Source: Chryseobacterium sp. OSA05B
GTDB lineage: Bacteria > Bacteroidota > Bacteroidia > Flavobacteriales > Weeksellaceae
DNA: 64,000 nt
Assembly: GCF_019970065.1 (NCBI RefSeq)
Contig: NZ_JAHXYH010000002.1
Span: forward strand, 186,001 to 250,000
Direction of reading: 5' to 3'
In this document: positions 17,587 to 26,125 of the stretch, one piece after another
Layout of the letters: each line of letters begins with the position of its first letter
Numbering within the stretch: position 1 is the stretch's first letter
Position numbers and translations under genes: made by a program
Notes under the pieces: generated by a model
What the model was told of the DNA's origin: nothing
Database searches by the model: none
The model's input: only the letters and a program-made list of their open reading frames with translations

Positions 17587-17775
17587 TTAGTCTGGTGGAT
17601 TCAGTTCTGTAAGACAAACCGGAAGGGTAGGATCACATGGACTATCCATTGCCGGCAATGCATACCACATAATGATTTGACAGGTAACAGGATCCGCACA
17701 TCTTTTCATCCCGGGACGACCTCCTCCCTGTACTTCTTTTAACTGTTCTCTTGCGATCTTTTTAAGATTTTTCAT
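17587..17775 (-). CDS. Small double-glycine-leader, bacteriocin-like peptide
   Basis: This 62-residue protein starts with a leader MKNLKKIAREQLKEVQGGG, which matches the double-glycine leader of peptides cut and exported by peptidase-containing ABC transporters. Cleavage after Gly17-Gly18 or Gly18-Gly19 would release about 43 residues with four cysteines (26, 32, 47, 54), enough for two disulfides, and a hydrophobic centre (IIMWYALP). Chryseobacterium genomes carry many such short proteins, usually labelled bacteriocin-like; activity is known for few. No transporter or modification enzyme lies nearby. The gene is monocistronic with its own terminator. Confidence 0.75.
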   Translation of the reverse strand: MKNLKKIAREQLKEVQGGGRPGMKRCADPVTCQIIMWYALPAMDSPCDPTLPVCLTELNPPD

Positions 17776-17907
17776 AATGAAATATTAGTTTTTAAAATTT
17801 GAACTTCTAAAGTAGTAAAAAAAATCATACACCGGTGAATTTTTTAAAATTAACAATTTGGCAAAAAAATTGAATGTATATCATTAGAATCAAATTAAAT
17901 AATAATT

Positions 17908-18381
17908 ATGGAAACGAATGCATACAACCAGAAACTGAATCGCTATGTTTTAGCCGATCAGATTGTTTATACTGGATTTTCAAGTTTTAAGGATGCGGAA
18001 GAATGTGCGAATAAAAAAGGCGGGACTTTAGTAGAGGTGAGTTTTAAAGACGGGAATGATAATCCTCAGATCAGTAGTGAAGCAGGATTGATCGAGAAAA
18101 AACTTCATTATTATGTATATGCGGGTGATGAGTATAAATTTATCCATTCGTCTGATCCCGGGTTTAGAAAATATGCAGATGAGCTGCAGAAAATAAAAGC
18201 CAGCAAAGATAAAACAAGTCCGGATGAACGGTATTTGGCCAGTTTTGAAATTGAAAATATAGAAGATCCGATCATTGTGATCAAGAACGATCATTTTGAA
18301 TCGGTAACTTCCAGAGAACGCTCAAAATATTTGAAGCACGCTGAAGTTTATGAATTAGGGGTATCCCTGCCAAAATCTTAA
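17908..18381 (+). CDS. Protein of unknown function
   Basis: I do not recognise this acidic protein of 157 residues. It has no signal peptide or membrane segment, so it is probably cytoplasmic. The N-terminal half (QIVYTGFSSFKDAEECANKKGGTLVEVSF) looks like a small alpha/beta domain, and the C-terminal half is rich in charged residues. The ATG is preceded by an AT-rich stretch. It lies 10 bases before a small DUF6496-like gene and probably shares its transcript, which ends at the 18593 terminator. Confidence 0.7.
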   Translation: METNAYNQKLNRYVLADQIVYTGFSSFKDAEECANKKGGTLVEVSFKDGNDNPQISSEAGLIEKKLHYYVYAGDEYKFIHSSDPGFRKYADELQKIKASKDKTSPDERYLASFEIENIEDPIIVIKNDHFESVTSRERSKYLKHAEVYELGVSLPKS

Positions 18382-18391
18382 ATTTTTTATC

Positions 18392-18577
18392 ATGAGCAAA
18401 ACCAAATATTCAGAAAAAGCTCAGGACAAAGTAGGAAAAGTCATGCACGAATTCAAAGAAGGGAAACTGAAATCCTCTTCCGGAGAAAAAGTGACCGACA
18501 GAAAACAGGCAGTAGCCATAGGTATTTCCGAAGCCCGTGAAAATGTTTTAAAAGTACCGAAGAAGAAAAAAGAATAA
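18392..18577 (+). CDS. DUF6496-like small basic protein
   Basis: This 61-residue lysine-rich protein has the pattern KVGKVMHEFKEGKLKSSSGEK followed by VTDRKQAVAIGISEAR, which resembles the DUF6496 family of very small basic proteins; the stretch KQAVAIGISEAR is its clearest mark. The function of the family is unknown. Its charge (tail KVPKKKKE) would allow nucleic-acid binding, but that is inference. It follows the 157-residue protein by 10 bases. Confidence 0.75.
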   Translation: MSKTKYSEKAQDKVGKVMHEFKEGKLKSSSGEKVTDRKQAVAIGISEARENVLKVPKKKKE

Positions 18578-18592
18578 GTTTCAACCATGAAA

Positions 18593-18626
18593 AATTCCGT
18601 GAAAATGTTTTCACGGAATTTTTTTT
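18593..18626 (+). terminator. Terminator of the DUF6496-like transcript
   Basis: AATTCCGTGAAAA pairs with TTTTCACGGAATT around a tiny loop and runs into eight T. Confidence 0.9.
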
Positions 18627-18649
18627 GGGTATGTAAATTTTGGATTTGC

Positions 18650-20305
18650 TTATTTATACAGTATTTTATAGTACTCGTCCGCCATCCGGTCACTGTTAAA
18701 GTGCTCCTGGACATCATTCATTGCATTATATTGGATTTTTCTCCACTGATCCGGCTTATCGTAGTAGGTTGGAAGAATTTCGTTTTCAAGGATATCGTAC
18801 AGCGCATTCAGATCATAGGTATCCTGTTCGTAGATGCTCATATTCATATAATCTGCTTTCGGAACGACAAATGAGTTTTCTCCCGGTTTAGCAAATTCAG
18901 GAATCCATCCGTCATCGGTAGAAAGGTTCACAGATCCATTCATTGCAGCTGACATTCCTGACGTTCCGGAAGCTTCTCTCGGTACCCTCGGATTGTTGAG
19001 CCAAAGATCAGAACCCTGCTTCATCGATTTACTTAAAGACAGTTCATAGCCCGTAAGAACTGCCATATTTTTATGATTCTTGCTTTCTTCAACCAATGTA
19101 TTGAAAGTAGAAATCGCAGAATAATCCATCGGGTAAGGTTTCCCAGACCAAATGATCTGTACCGGATATTTCGGGTTATTTAATAATCTGTAAAATCTTT
19201 CTTTATCGTGTAAAAGCAAGTCTGCACGTTTGTAACCTGCAAATCTTCTGGCCCATACGATGGTGAAAATATTCGGATTGAACAGGTTCCCCGTTTGATC
19301 GGCAACAATGGTGAAAAGTTTCTTCTTCAGGTGTTTTTTACGGTAATCGAAAACAGTTGCATCATTTTCATCTTTAGCGTTGTAAAGAGGTTTATCAGAC
19401 CAGTATTTGAATTCCTGAGCATTGGTAATTGACGTAATTTCACAGATCCCCGGATATTTGCTCCACATCGCTCTTGAAACTACACCGTGCAGCTGAGAGA
19501 CACCATTGGCTATTCTTGCCATTTTCAAAGCACATAACGAGTGATTGAAACGGTCGTCATCTGTTCCCTCAATACTTTTTACATCCTGCATGCTGAAGCC
19601 TGAGAAATAAGACATATCATAACACAGTTTCAGATTGTGTTTTTCATTTCCTGCCTCTTCAGGAGTGTGGGTAGTGAAAACCAGTTTTTCTTTTACCCTG
19701 TTCAGGTCTCCGTTGTATTTTTTCAGAAGGTAGAATGCAGCGGGAAGTCCATGGGCTTCATTAAGATGGTAGACATCTCTTTCTGCGTTCATTTCATCCA
19801 GTAATTTGGCGCCTCCTTTTCCAAGCAGAATATATTGAGCCAGCTTTGTAGATTCGTTCGCGTCATATAATTTATGACAGATTGTTTTAGAAACATGATC
19901 GTTTTCCGGAACATCTGTGGAAAGGAAAAACATGGGTGCCGTATTGAAAATTTCAGGGTCAAGATACCATACTTTTACCCATACCGGAGCGCTGTGGATC
20001 TCGATCTGGAATTTAATTCCGGTATCTTCCAGGAAGCTGTACATTTTTTTTGTCCATACCGGCTGAAGGGTCTGGTCATGGTTTCTGGCCTGATCGTAAT
20101 AGCCAAACTTCCAGAGAATTCCGATCCCGATAAGATCCTGCTTCAGATTGTATGCACTTCTCATATGAGATCCTGCAAGGAATCCCAAACCTCCCGAATA
20201 TATTTTTAAAACCTGTTCAATGGCAAATTCCATTGAAAAATAAGCGGCTTTTTTAGAATATTGTGGATTGATGTTGTAAGGTATTTTAAAATTTTTAAAA
20301 TCCAT
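18650..20305 (-). CDS. glgP: Alpha-glucan (glycogen) phosphorylase homologue
   Basis: The 551-residue protein matches the short alpha-glucan phosphorylase family (GT35-like, TIGR02094 type): AAYFSMEFAIEQ and YSGGLGFLAGSH at the N-terminus, NEAHGLPAAF, TTHTPEEAGNEKHNL, ARRFAGYKRADLLL and REASGTSGMSAAMNG. Family members release glucose-1-phosphate from glycogen or maltodextrin using pyridoxal phosphate. In the classical family the residue after GTSGM / GTGNM is the lysine that binds PLP; here it is Ser452. This makes the usual reaction uncertain and a glycosyltransferase or altered role possible. The gene is alone on the minus strand, and its partner glycogen genes are not adjacent. Confidence 0.82.
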   Translation of the reverse strand: MDFKNFKIPYNINPQYSKKAAYFSMEFAIEQVLKIYSGGLGFLAGSHMRSAYNLKQDLIGIGILWKFGYYDQARNHDQTLQPVWTKKMYSFLEDTGIKFQIEIHSAPVWVKVWYLDPEIFNTAPMFFLSTDVPENDHVSKTICHKLYDANESTKLAQYILLGKGGAKLLDEMNAERDVYHLNEAHGLPAAFYLLKKYNGDLNRVKEKLVFTTHTPEEAGNEKHNLKLCYDMSYFSGFSMQDVKSIEGTDDDRFNHSLCALKMARIANGVSQLHGVVSRAMWSKYPGICEITSITNAQEFKYWSDKPLYNAKDENDATVFDYRKKHLKKKLFTIVADQTGNLFNPNIFTIVWARRFAGYKRADLLLHDKERFYRLLNNPKYPVQIIWSGKPYPMDYSAISTFNTLVEESKNHKNMAVLTGYELSLSKSMKQGSDLWLNNPRVPREASGTSGMSAAMNGSVNLSTDDGWIPEFAKPGENSFVVPKADYMNMSIYEQDTYDLNALYDILENEILPTYYDKPDQWRKIQYNAMNDVQEHFNSDRMADEYYKILYK

Positions 20306-20508
20306 AGATCACAGTGTTTATATTTAGAGGGCTAAAGGTATTGATTATGAAAATAAACTCTACATTAATTATTTGATAAATTCATATAAAAGTATCTGAT
20401 GAATAGTTTTTTTACTTACCTTTAATAGGTAAATTTTTGAAAATCAAAAACTTCTAACGGTGAGAACCATTATGGCATGTGTTCTTTGGTCACATAAAAA
20501 AATCACCC

Positions 20509-21306
20509 ATGAAAAAGACATTTTCTGATGAAGATTTAATAAAGAATCTGAGCCTATACTACATGAACCGGCATTTGAAAAAAAAGCCGATGGAAAAATA
20601 TCACCGTAAAATAGACGAATCTCTGCTTCATGACCGCGAAAAATACAGAAAAAAGTCTGAGATTCTCCTGCTTAATTCTTTTATGCATCATTTCCCTGAT
20701 GTGAAATTTGAAGACCTCACCTGCGAAAGTCCCGACTTTATCGCCAAACTCAACGACAAAAAGATCGGAATAGAATTGACCGAAGTGATCAATCATCTGG
20801 AAATGAAAAAGGTAGAAAGTACCTTGAATAAGATGTTCCGTCAGGCAGAAATATTATTAGAACAGGAAGACACCGCGAAGCACCGTGGTGTTTATTTTTT
20901 AGAATTCCACCCAAACATCAAGTTTGACAATATAGAAGAACAGGAAGAAAATATCATCAACATTTACAAAAGTATCAAAAAGAATAAACCTGTGGGCTGT
21001 GTGAAAGGAATGCGGAAATCTTTTCACCGCAGAAATGTTTTCATTACCCATGAATACAGCATGAATCTTTTTGACGAACTCTGCTCCGAAAAGATCCTGG
21101 ACCTTATTGATAAGAAAAATGAAAAGTTCCCTTACTACGATACTTCGGTAGATGAATGCTGGCTGGTGATTGTTTCTGATATGAATTCCATAGCCTCGAG
21201 ATATACCTTTATTCAGGATAAAGAACATTTGCAGGAAGTGAAGAGCCCGTTCCATAAAATTTTCCATTTGGAGAACCTTTGCGGAAATATTACAAGTATA
21301 AAATAG
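20509..21306 (+). CDS. Protein with PD-(D/E)xK-like motif, function unknown
   Basis: I do not recognise this 265-residue basic protein. The stretch SPDFIAKLNDKKIGIELTEV (Asp76, Glu89) resembles the core of restriction-endonuclease-like folds, where a PD is followed by a second strand with (D/E)xK; here the third position is Thr91, so the active site may be altered or the protein a non-catalytic relative. A helical N-terminus rich in Lys precedes it. I use the ATG at 20509; a GTG 30 bases upstream is the alternative. The gene stands alone, without a methylase or toxin partner. Confidence 0.6.
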   Translation: MKKTFSDEDLIKNLSLYYMNRHLKKKPMEKYHRKIDESLLHDREKYRKKSEILLLNSFMHHFPDVKFEDLTCESPDFIAKLNDKKIGIELTEVINHLEMKKVESTLNKMFRQAEILLEQEDTAKHRGVYFLEFHPNIKFDNIEEQEENIINIYKSIKKNKPVGCVKGMRKSFHRRNVFITHEYSMNLFDELCSEKILDLIDKKNEKFPYYDTSVDECWLVIVSDMNSIASRYTFIQDKEHLQEVKSPFHKIFHLENLCGNITSIK

Positions 21307-21477
21307 TCGCTATTTATTCATATATATCGTAATTATTTTATGTTTTTATTTAAAATAATTTAAGATTTTTAAAAATCCATTGTTTGTGAATAAAATATAG
21401 GTATATTTGATGTATGTGTTGTAAATCAATGCATATCATGTGTTTTTCACATTATATTCACCAAAAACTATATATCT

Positions 21478-23577
21478 ATGAAAAAACTTTTACTTCTTAT
21501 TTTTTTCGGTATATCGCGTGCTTTCTTTGCTCAGGCAGATTGTACTACGGCTCTTGCAGTCTGCGGAAATTCCAATATTACCTACAGCCCTTTCGGGATA
21601 GGCGCTGTGAATGAAAATTTAGGAGGATGTCTGTCATCCGGTGAGCATAATTCAATCTGGTACAAAATTACCATTGCCACCAGTGGAACGCTTACTTTTG
21701 ATCTGGTTCCGAATGATCCCGGAGCAGATTATGACTGGGCAATTTACGGGCCTAATGTTTCCTGCGGAAGTTTGGGATCACCCATCCGTTGTAACGCTGC
21801 GACGGTTGTAGGGGTAGGAGCATCCACGGGAATGAATATGACCAGTACGATTATCAGTGCAGCCGGAGGTTCACCCACACCGTATTGTAAGTATATGGAT
21901 GTTGTGGCAGGTCAGACGTATTATTTATACATCGATAACTGGGTGGATGTCTTTAATCCTACTATAGCTCCTTTTTCTTTAACATGGGGCGGTACCGCAA
22001 CACTGGCATCTCCGTTTACAGATCCGGCTACACAGCCTTATCCGTTTACCCCTCCGGGAGTTCCTGCGGCGAACCCTGCAGATCCGAGAGAAGTGGTGGT
22101 ATGCGTTAATCCTGCTGTATTTGATTTCTCTACGCTGACTGCGGGAATTCTGAATGGAAATCCTAATTTTTATGTAAGTTATCATACAAGTCAAAATGAT
22201 GCATTGACGGGAAATAATGCGATTACGGTTCCCACGCTCGTCAATATGACTTCTATTTATTATTACAGTATTGGTTATACAGATCCAGCCAATCCAAGCA
22301 GCCCGCTCAATAAATGTAAGCAGATCGGAACCTTTAAGTTTAAAGATGGTAAGATCACCACGAAAAATGCTACATTGACTCAATGTAACAATAATAATGC
22401 AGGCACTGCACTTTATGACCTCACCACAGCAGACGTCTTTGCAGATCCAACGGTAACCAAGAAATATTACAACAGTCTTTCTGATCTGAATGCAGGCATT
22501 AATGAAATCACAACTCCGTCAGCATTTATTTCCGCTGAAGCAACGATTTATGTGAAAGTGACTTCCACATTCGGATGTAGCGGCATTGCACAGATCACAC
22601 TGAAATTCCATCCTGTAGTGACTGTCACGGATGCTACTTTAAGATCCTGTTCTATCGAGAGCAATCCTTCTACGGCGTCTTTCAATCTTACATCTGCACC
22701 AGTAACCGGATTAACCGGTGCTGTGAAGAAATACTATCCTTCTGCAACGGATGCAGCGAATCAGACCAATGAAATTTTAACAGGTACAGGCTACATTGCT
22801 CCAAGCGGAGTGGTTTATGTGAGGGTTTCCAATGCACAAGGCTGTTATAATATTGCTAAAGTAACACTGGTCGTGATTCCTCCGGTTTATTCAGCCACTC
22901 TTAAAGATAAAACCATCTGTGTGGAAGACAAAACAACCTTGGATGCAGGACCCGGATTCAACGGCTACGAATGGAGTACCGGAGCGACAACGCAGGCTAT
23001 CGCGAATGTTGGAGTGGGAACGTATTGGGTGAAACTTAAAACAGGTGACTGTACCGTAGTGCAGCATGTAAAAGTATATCCTTCCGAACAACCTGTGGTT
23101 TCGAATATTGAAATTTCAAATACAACCGTTACGGTATATGTGATAGGAGGAACACCACCTTACAAATACTCTTTGGATAATATCAACTGGCAGGATTCCA
23201 ATGTTTTTAATAACCTTAAAAGAGGAGATGCGACTATATTCGTAAAAGATTCTTACGATTGCGACCCTATAGACATCAGCATCGTGATACCGAATCTGGT
23301 GAACGTCATCACGCCAAACGGCGATGGTTATAATGACGTTATCGATTATTCAGCCTTGGCCAATAAGAAAAACCTCGTGATGAATATTTTCGATCGCTAC
23401 GGAAATATGATCTTCCAGGTGGATAAGTCTACCGGCTATAAGTGGGACGGAACCATCAGAGGCGGAACAAAAGTGCCTACAGGAAACTATTGGTATTCCG
23501 TGGGCTGGAACGAGAATGATAAAATGAGCACACCGATCAAATATTCAGGTTGGATTGTGGTCAAAAACAGAGATTAA
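21478..23577 (+). CDS. Large secreted protein with T9SS type B sorting domain
   Basis: This 699-residue protein has a signal peptide (MKKLLLLIFFGISRAFFAQ), beta-rich extracellular domains, and a C-terminal gliding-motility-associated domain (about residues 605-699) with NVITPNGDGYNDVIDYSAL, FDRYGNMIFQ, YKWDGTIRGG and VPTGNYWYSV, the signature of T9SS type B targeting. The protein is therefore probably moved to the cell surface or medium by the secretion machinery whose gldKLMN genes lie at 35-40 kb. Repeated modules of about 85 residues (xxCxxxxx...FNLTxA...YVRVxxxxGC) occur between 300 and 480. Its ligand is not evident. It is a single-gene transcript with a terminator at 23604. Confidence 0.9.
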   Translation: MKKLLLLIFFGISRAFFAQADCTTALAVCGNSNITYSPFGIGAVNENLGGCLSSGEHNSIWYKITIATSGTLTFDLVPNDPGADYDWAIYGPNVSCGSLGSPIRCNAATVVGVGASTGMNMTSTIISAAGGSPTPYCKYMDVVAGQTYYLYIDNWVDVFNPTIAPFSLTWGGTATLASPFTDPATQPYPFTPPGVPAANPADPREVVVCVNPAVFDFSTLTAGILNGNPNFYVSYHTSQNDALTGNNAITVPTLVNMTSIYYYSIGYTDPANPSSPLNKCKQIGTFKFKDGKITTKNATLTQCNNNNAGTALYDLTTADVFADPTVTKKYYNSLSDLNAGINEITTPSAFISAEATIYVKVTSTFGCSGIAQITLKFHPVVTVTDATLRSCSIESNPSTASFNLTSAPVTGLTGAVKKYYPSATDAANQTNEILTGTGYIAPSGVVYVRVSNAQGCYNIAKVTLVVIPPVYSATLKDKTICVEDKTTLDAGPGFNGYEWSTGATTQAIANVGVGTYWVKLKTGDCTVVQHVKVYPSEQPVVSNIEISNTTVTVYVIGGTPPYKYSLDNINWQDSNVFNNLKRGDATIFVKDSYDCDPIDISIVIPNLVNVITPNGDGYNDVIDYSALANKKNLVMNIFDRYGNMIFQVDKSTGYKWDGTIRGGTKVPTGNYWYSVGWNENDKMSTPIKYSGWIVVKNRD

Positions 23578-23603
23578 GCTTTTTTAATAATAAACTATTG
23601 AGG

Positions 23604-23638
23604 TAAAACCATTTCGAAAGAAGTGGTTTTATTTTTTA
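23604..23638 (+). terminator. Terminator after the T9SS type B protein gene
   Basis: AAAACCATTTC pairs with GAAGTGGTTTT (one G-T pair) around GAAA and is followed by ATTTTTTAT. Confidence 0.8.
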
Positions 23639-23651
23639 TCAAAGAACAGTT

Positions 23652-24011
23652 TTAATTGAAAGCTTTTGTATCCTTAAAATAATCAGAGAGATAAATAATT
23701 TTCCCTTCCTCTGAAAAATGAACAACGGTGCAGATATTATTTTCATAAACTCCTTGATTAATCATCGTTCCATAAGACGTCGTCTGGTAGAAATACTTCT
23801 GATTTCCCAGAGGGAAAATTTCAAAAACCTGCCATTCAATAGAATCATAACGTCTGAATATCGCTCTGAATAAGGCTAAAATCCTGTTCTTCCCTGAAAT
23901 TTCTTTGGAAGGAGGAATCCAGATCGTGCTTTCATCAGTGAACCATTTTTCAAGATGTTCAATTTTTAACGAATTAAGATCCTTCATAAAGTCATTTATT
24001 TTACACACCAT
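23652..24011 (-). CDS. SnoaL/NTF2-like protein
   Basis: This protein of about 119 residues has the NTF2-like cone fold pattern: an N-terminal helix pair, EKWFTDESTIWIPPSKEISGKNRILALFRAIFRR, and beta-strands with the final segment NICTVVHFSEEGKIIYLSDYF. SnoaL-like members are cyclases, isomerases or unassigned small proteins; the function here is not evident. The longest reading frame begins at 24071 inside the divergent gene's start, so I use the ATG at 24011; a further ATG at 23987 is possible. It is divergent from the DinB-like gene. Confidence 0.65.
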   Translation of the reverse strand: MVCKINDFMKDLNSLKIEHLEKWFTDESTIWIPPSKEISGKNRILALFRAIFRRYDSIEWQVFEIFPLGNQKYFYQTTSYGTMINQGVYENNICTVVHFSEEGKIIYLSDYFKDTKAFN

Positions 24012-24069
24012 ATTGCCGTTTACCTTTATATACGGGAAAATTGCTAACTTGGTTTTTATTTTGAATATC

Positions 24070-24657
24070 ATGAAAGAGCTTTTTGTAAAACGTTTTCAAT
24101 ACTACAAATCCCTCGGGGATAAATCATTCGGACAGCTTTCTGATGAACAGATTTTCTGGCAGTATAATGATGAAAGTAATTCTATTGCTGTTATTGTAAA
24201 ACATATCGGTGGAAATATGCTGTCAAGATGGACGAATTTCCTGACGGAAGACGGAGAAAAGCCCTGGCGAAACCGGGACGATGAATTTGTCAATACCTTT
24301 AAAACCAAACAGGAAGTAATGGATTGCTGGGAAGCAGGCTGGAAATGTCTTTTTGAAGGTCTGGATCAGATTAATGATGACAATTTACATCACACCGTCT
24401 ATTTAAGAGGTGAAGCCCATTCTGTTTTGGATGCAGTCTGCCGCCAGTTGGCCCATTATCCGTATCACATCGGACAGATCGTTTATATTGCGAAAATGAT
24501 GAAGAATGATGACTGGAAAACACTTTCCATTGAAAGAAATAAGTCTCAGGAATTTAATAATGAAATGAAAGACCGGTTTTCCAATGAAAATGCAGATTCC
24601 AATTCATCACCCGTATGCTTTCAAAACAGCCCTGAAATAAGGGATGAATATAAATAA
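24070..24657 (+). CDS. DinB-superfamily protein (DUF1572)
   Basis: The 195-residue protein has the four-helix DinB / DUF1572 fold. Metal-binding histidines are visible in VIVKHIGGNMLSRW and in LAHYPYHIGQIVYIAK, which is the family signature. Members of the superfamily are metal-dependent, and some act as thiol transferases or in stress response; the role of this one is unknown. The start ATG at 24070 is chosen because upstream codons are in the divergent NTF2-like gene. The C-terminal 30 residues are Asn/Ser-rich and probably disordered. Confidence 0.8.
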   Translation: MKELFVKRFQYYKSLGDKSFGQLSDEQIFWQYNDESNSIAVIVKHIGGNMLSRWTNFLTEDGEKPWRNRDDEFVNTFKTKQEVMDCWEAGWKCLFEGLDQINDDNLHHTVYLRGEAHSVLDAVCRQLAHYPYHIGQIVYIAKMMKNDDWKTLSIERNKSQEFNNEMKDRFSNENADSNSSPVCFQNSPEIRDEYK

Positions 24658-24693
24658 TAGACTGAATCGATTCAGAATTATTATTAAAATTAC

Positions 24694-24701
24694 TATCTTT
24701 G
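24694..24701 (+). promoter_or_regulatory. -7 box for mtaB
   Basis: TATCTTTG followed by CA is the common flavobacterial form of the TAnnTTTG promoter. It lies 26 bases before the ATG at 24728 and rules out the upstream start at 24644. Confidence 0.6.
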
Positions 24702-24727
24702 CACCCAGAAAATTCAGGAGTAATAAA

Positions 24728-26074
24728 ATGTCTACTTTTCACGGAACTGCCGCATTTCATACACTTGGCTGCAAATTAAATTTTGCGGAAACATCTACTA
24801 TTGCCCGTCAATTGACAGATGCAGGTTATGATAAAGTAAGTTTTGATGATAAGGCTGATGTTTATGTAATCAATACCTGTTCGGTGACTGAAAACGCTGA
24901 CCGTGAGTGTAAACTTCACGTGAAGAGAGCAATGAAAGCCAATCCGGAAGGGTTGGTGGTGATTGTTGGATGCTACGCACAGTTGAAACCTGAAGAAATC
25001 TCACAGATCAATGGAGTGGATCTTGTCCTGGGAGCGAAAGAAAAATTCAATATTCTAAGCTACCTTGATGACCTGGAAAAAAGGGAAAATGAAGGGATTG
25101 TTCATTCATGCGAAATTGAAGAAACCGATTTCTTTATCGGAAGCTATTCAATCGGTGACAGAACAAGAGCTTTCCTGAAAGTACAGGACGGATGCGACTA
25201 TAAATGTACCTATTGTACCATTCCGCTGGCAAGAGGAATTTCACGTTCGGATACCATCGAGAACGTCATTAAAAATGCCAGAGAAATTGCTGAAAGAGAC
25301 ATCAAAGAAATTGTTCTTACCGGTGTGAATATCGGTGATTACGGTAAAGGTGAATTCGGTAATAAAAGACACGAACATACGTTCCTGGACTTAATCTCAG
25401 AGCTTGATCAGGTAGACGGTATCGAAAGAATACGTATTTCTTCCATTGAGCCGAATCTTTTGAAAGACGAAAGTATTGATCTCGTTTCAAAAAGCAAAAG
25501 TTTTGTTCCTCATTTCCACATTCCGTTACAGTCGGGATGCGATGATCTGTTGAAAAAAATGAAACGCCGTTACCTTACGAAACTCTACAATGACAGAGTG
25601 AATAAGATCCGCGAGGTAATGCCCGATGCGGCTATCGGTGTGGACGTTATTGTAGGATTCCCGGGTGAAACCGAAGAGAAATTCATGGAGACCTATAACT
25701 TCCTGAATGAGCTTCCTATCACTTATCTTCACGTATTTACCTATTCTGAAAGAGAAAATACGGAAGCAGCCGATATGGACGGTGTCGTTCCTATCCCTGA
25801 AAGAAAAAAAAGAAATAAAATGCTGAGAATCCTTTCTGAAAAGAAAAAGATGGCATTTTATCAGACCCAACTTGGAAAAACGCTTCCCGTTCTTTGGGAG
25901 CACGAAAATAAAGACGGCAAAATGTATGGCTTCACAGAAAACTACGTGAGAGTCCAGAAAGATTTTGATCCCGCATTCGTTAATCAGATTGAATTTCTAA
26001 ATTTAGAAAAAATCCTGTCAGATGGCACGGTTTCTGTGCAGTCATCCTTCGAAAGTTTTTTAGCAAAAGCGTAG
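24728..26074 (+). CDS. mtaB: tRNA t6A37 methylthiotransferase MtaB
   Basis: MtaB adds a methylthio group to t6A37 in tRNAs that read ANN codons. The 448-residue protein has the three parts of the family: the UPF0004 domain with Cys15, Cys51 and Cys82 for the auxiliary iron-sulfur cluster (FHTLGCKLNFAE, NTCSVT, GCYAQ), the radical-SAM motif CDYKCTYC (Cys156, 160, 163), and a C-terminal TRAM region. The sequence resembles MtaB rather than MiaB or RimO, since the auxiliary motif is LGCKLN and the C-terminal domain is short. The start follows a promoter box at 24694. Confidence 0.93.
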   Translation: MSTFHGTAAFHTLGCKLNFAETSTIARQLTDAGYDKVSFDDKADVYVINTCSVTENADRECKLHVKRAMKANPEGLVVIVGCYAQLKPEEISQINGVDLVLGAKEKFNILSYLDDLEKRENEGIVHSCEIEETDFFIGSYSIGDRTRAFLKVQDGCDYKCTYCTIPLARGISRSDTIENVIKNAREIAERDIKEIVLTGVNIGDYGKGEFGNKRHEHTFLDLISELDQVDGIERIRISSIEPNLLKDESIDLVSKSKSFVPHFHIPLQSGCDDLLKKMKRRYLTKLYNDRVNKIREVMPDAAIGVDVIVGFPGETEEKFMETYNFLNELPITYLHVFTYSERENTEAADMDGVVPIPERKKRNKMLRILSEKKKMAFYQTQLGKTLPVLWEHENKDGKMYGFTENYVRVQKDFDPAFVNQIEFLNLEKILSDGTVSVQSSFESFLAKA

Positions 26075-26125
26075 TCTCTTTGCGAAAATTCCACTAAATT
26101 TATTTTAACTTTAAATACTACATTC

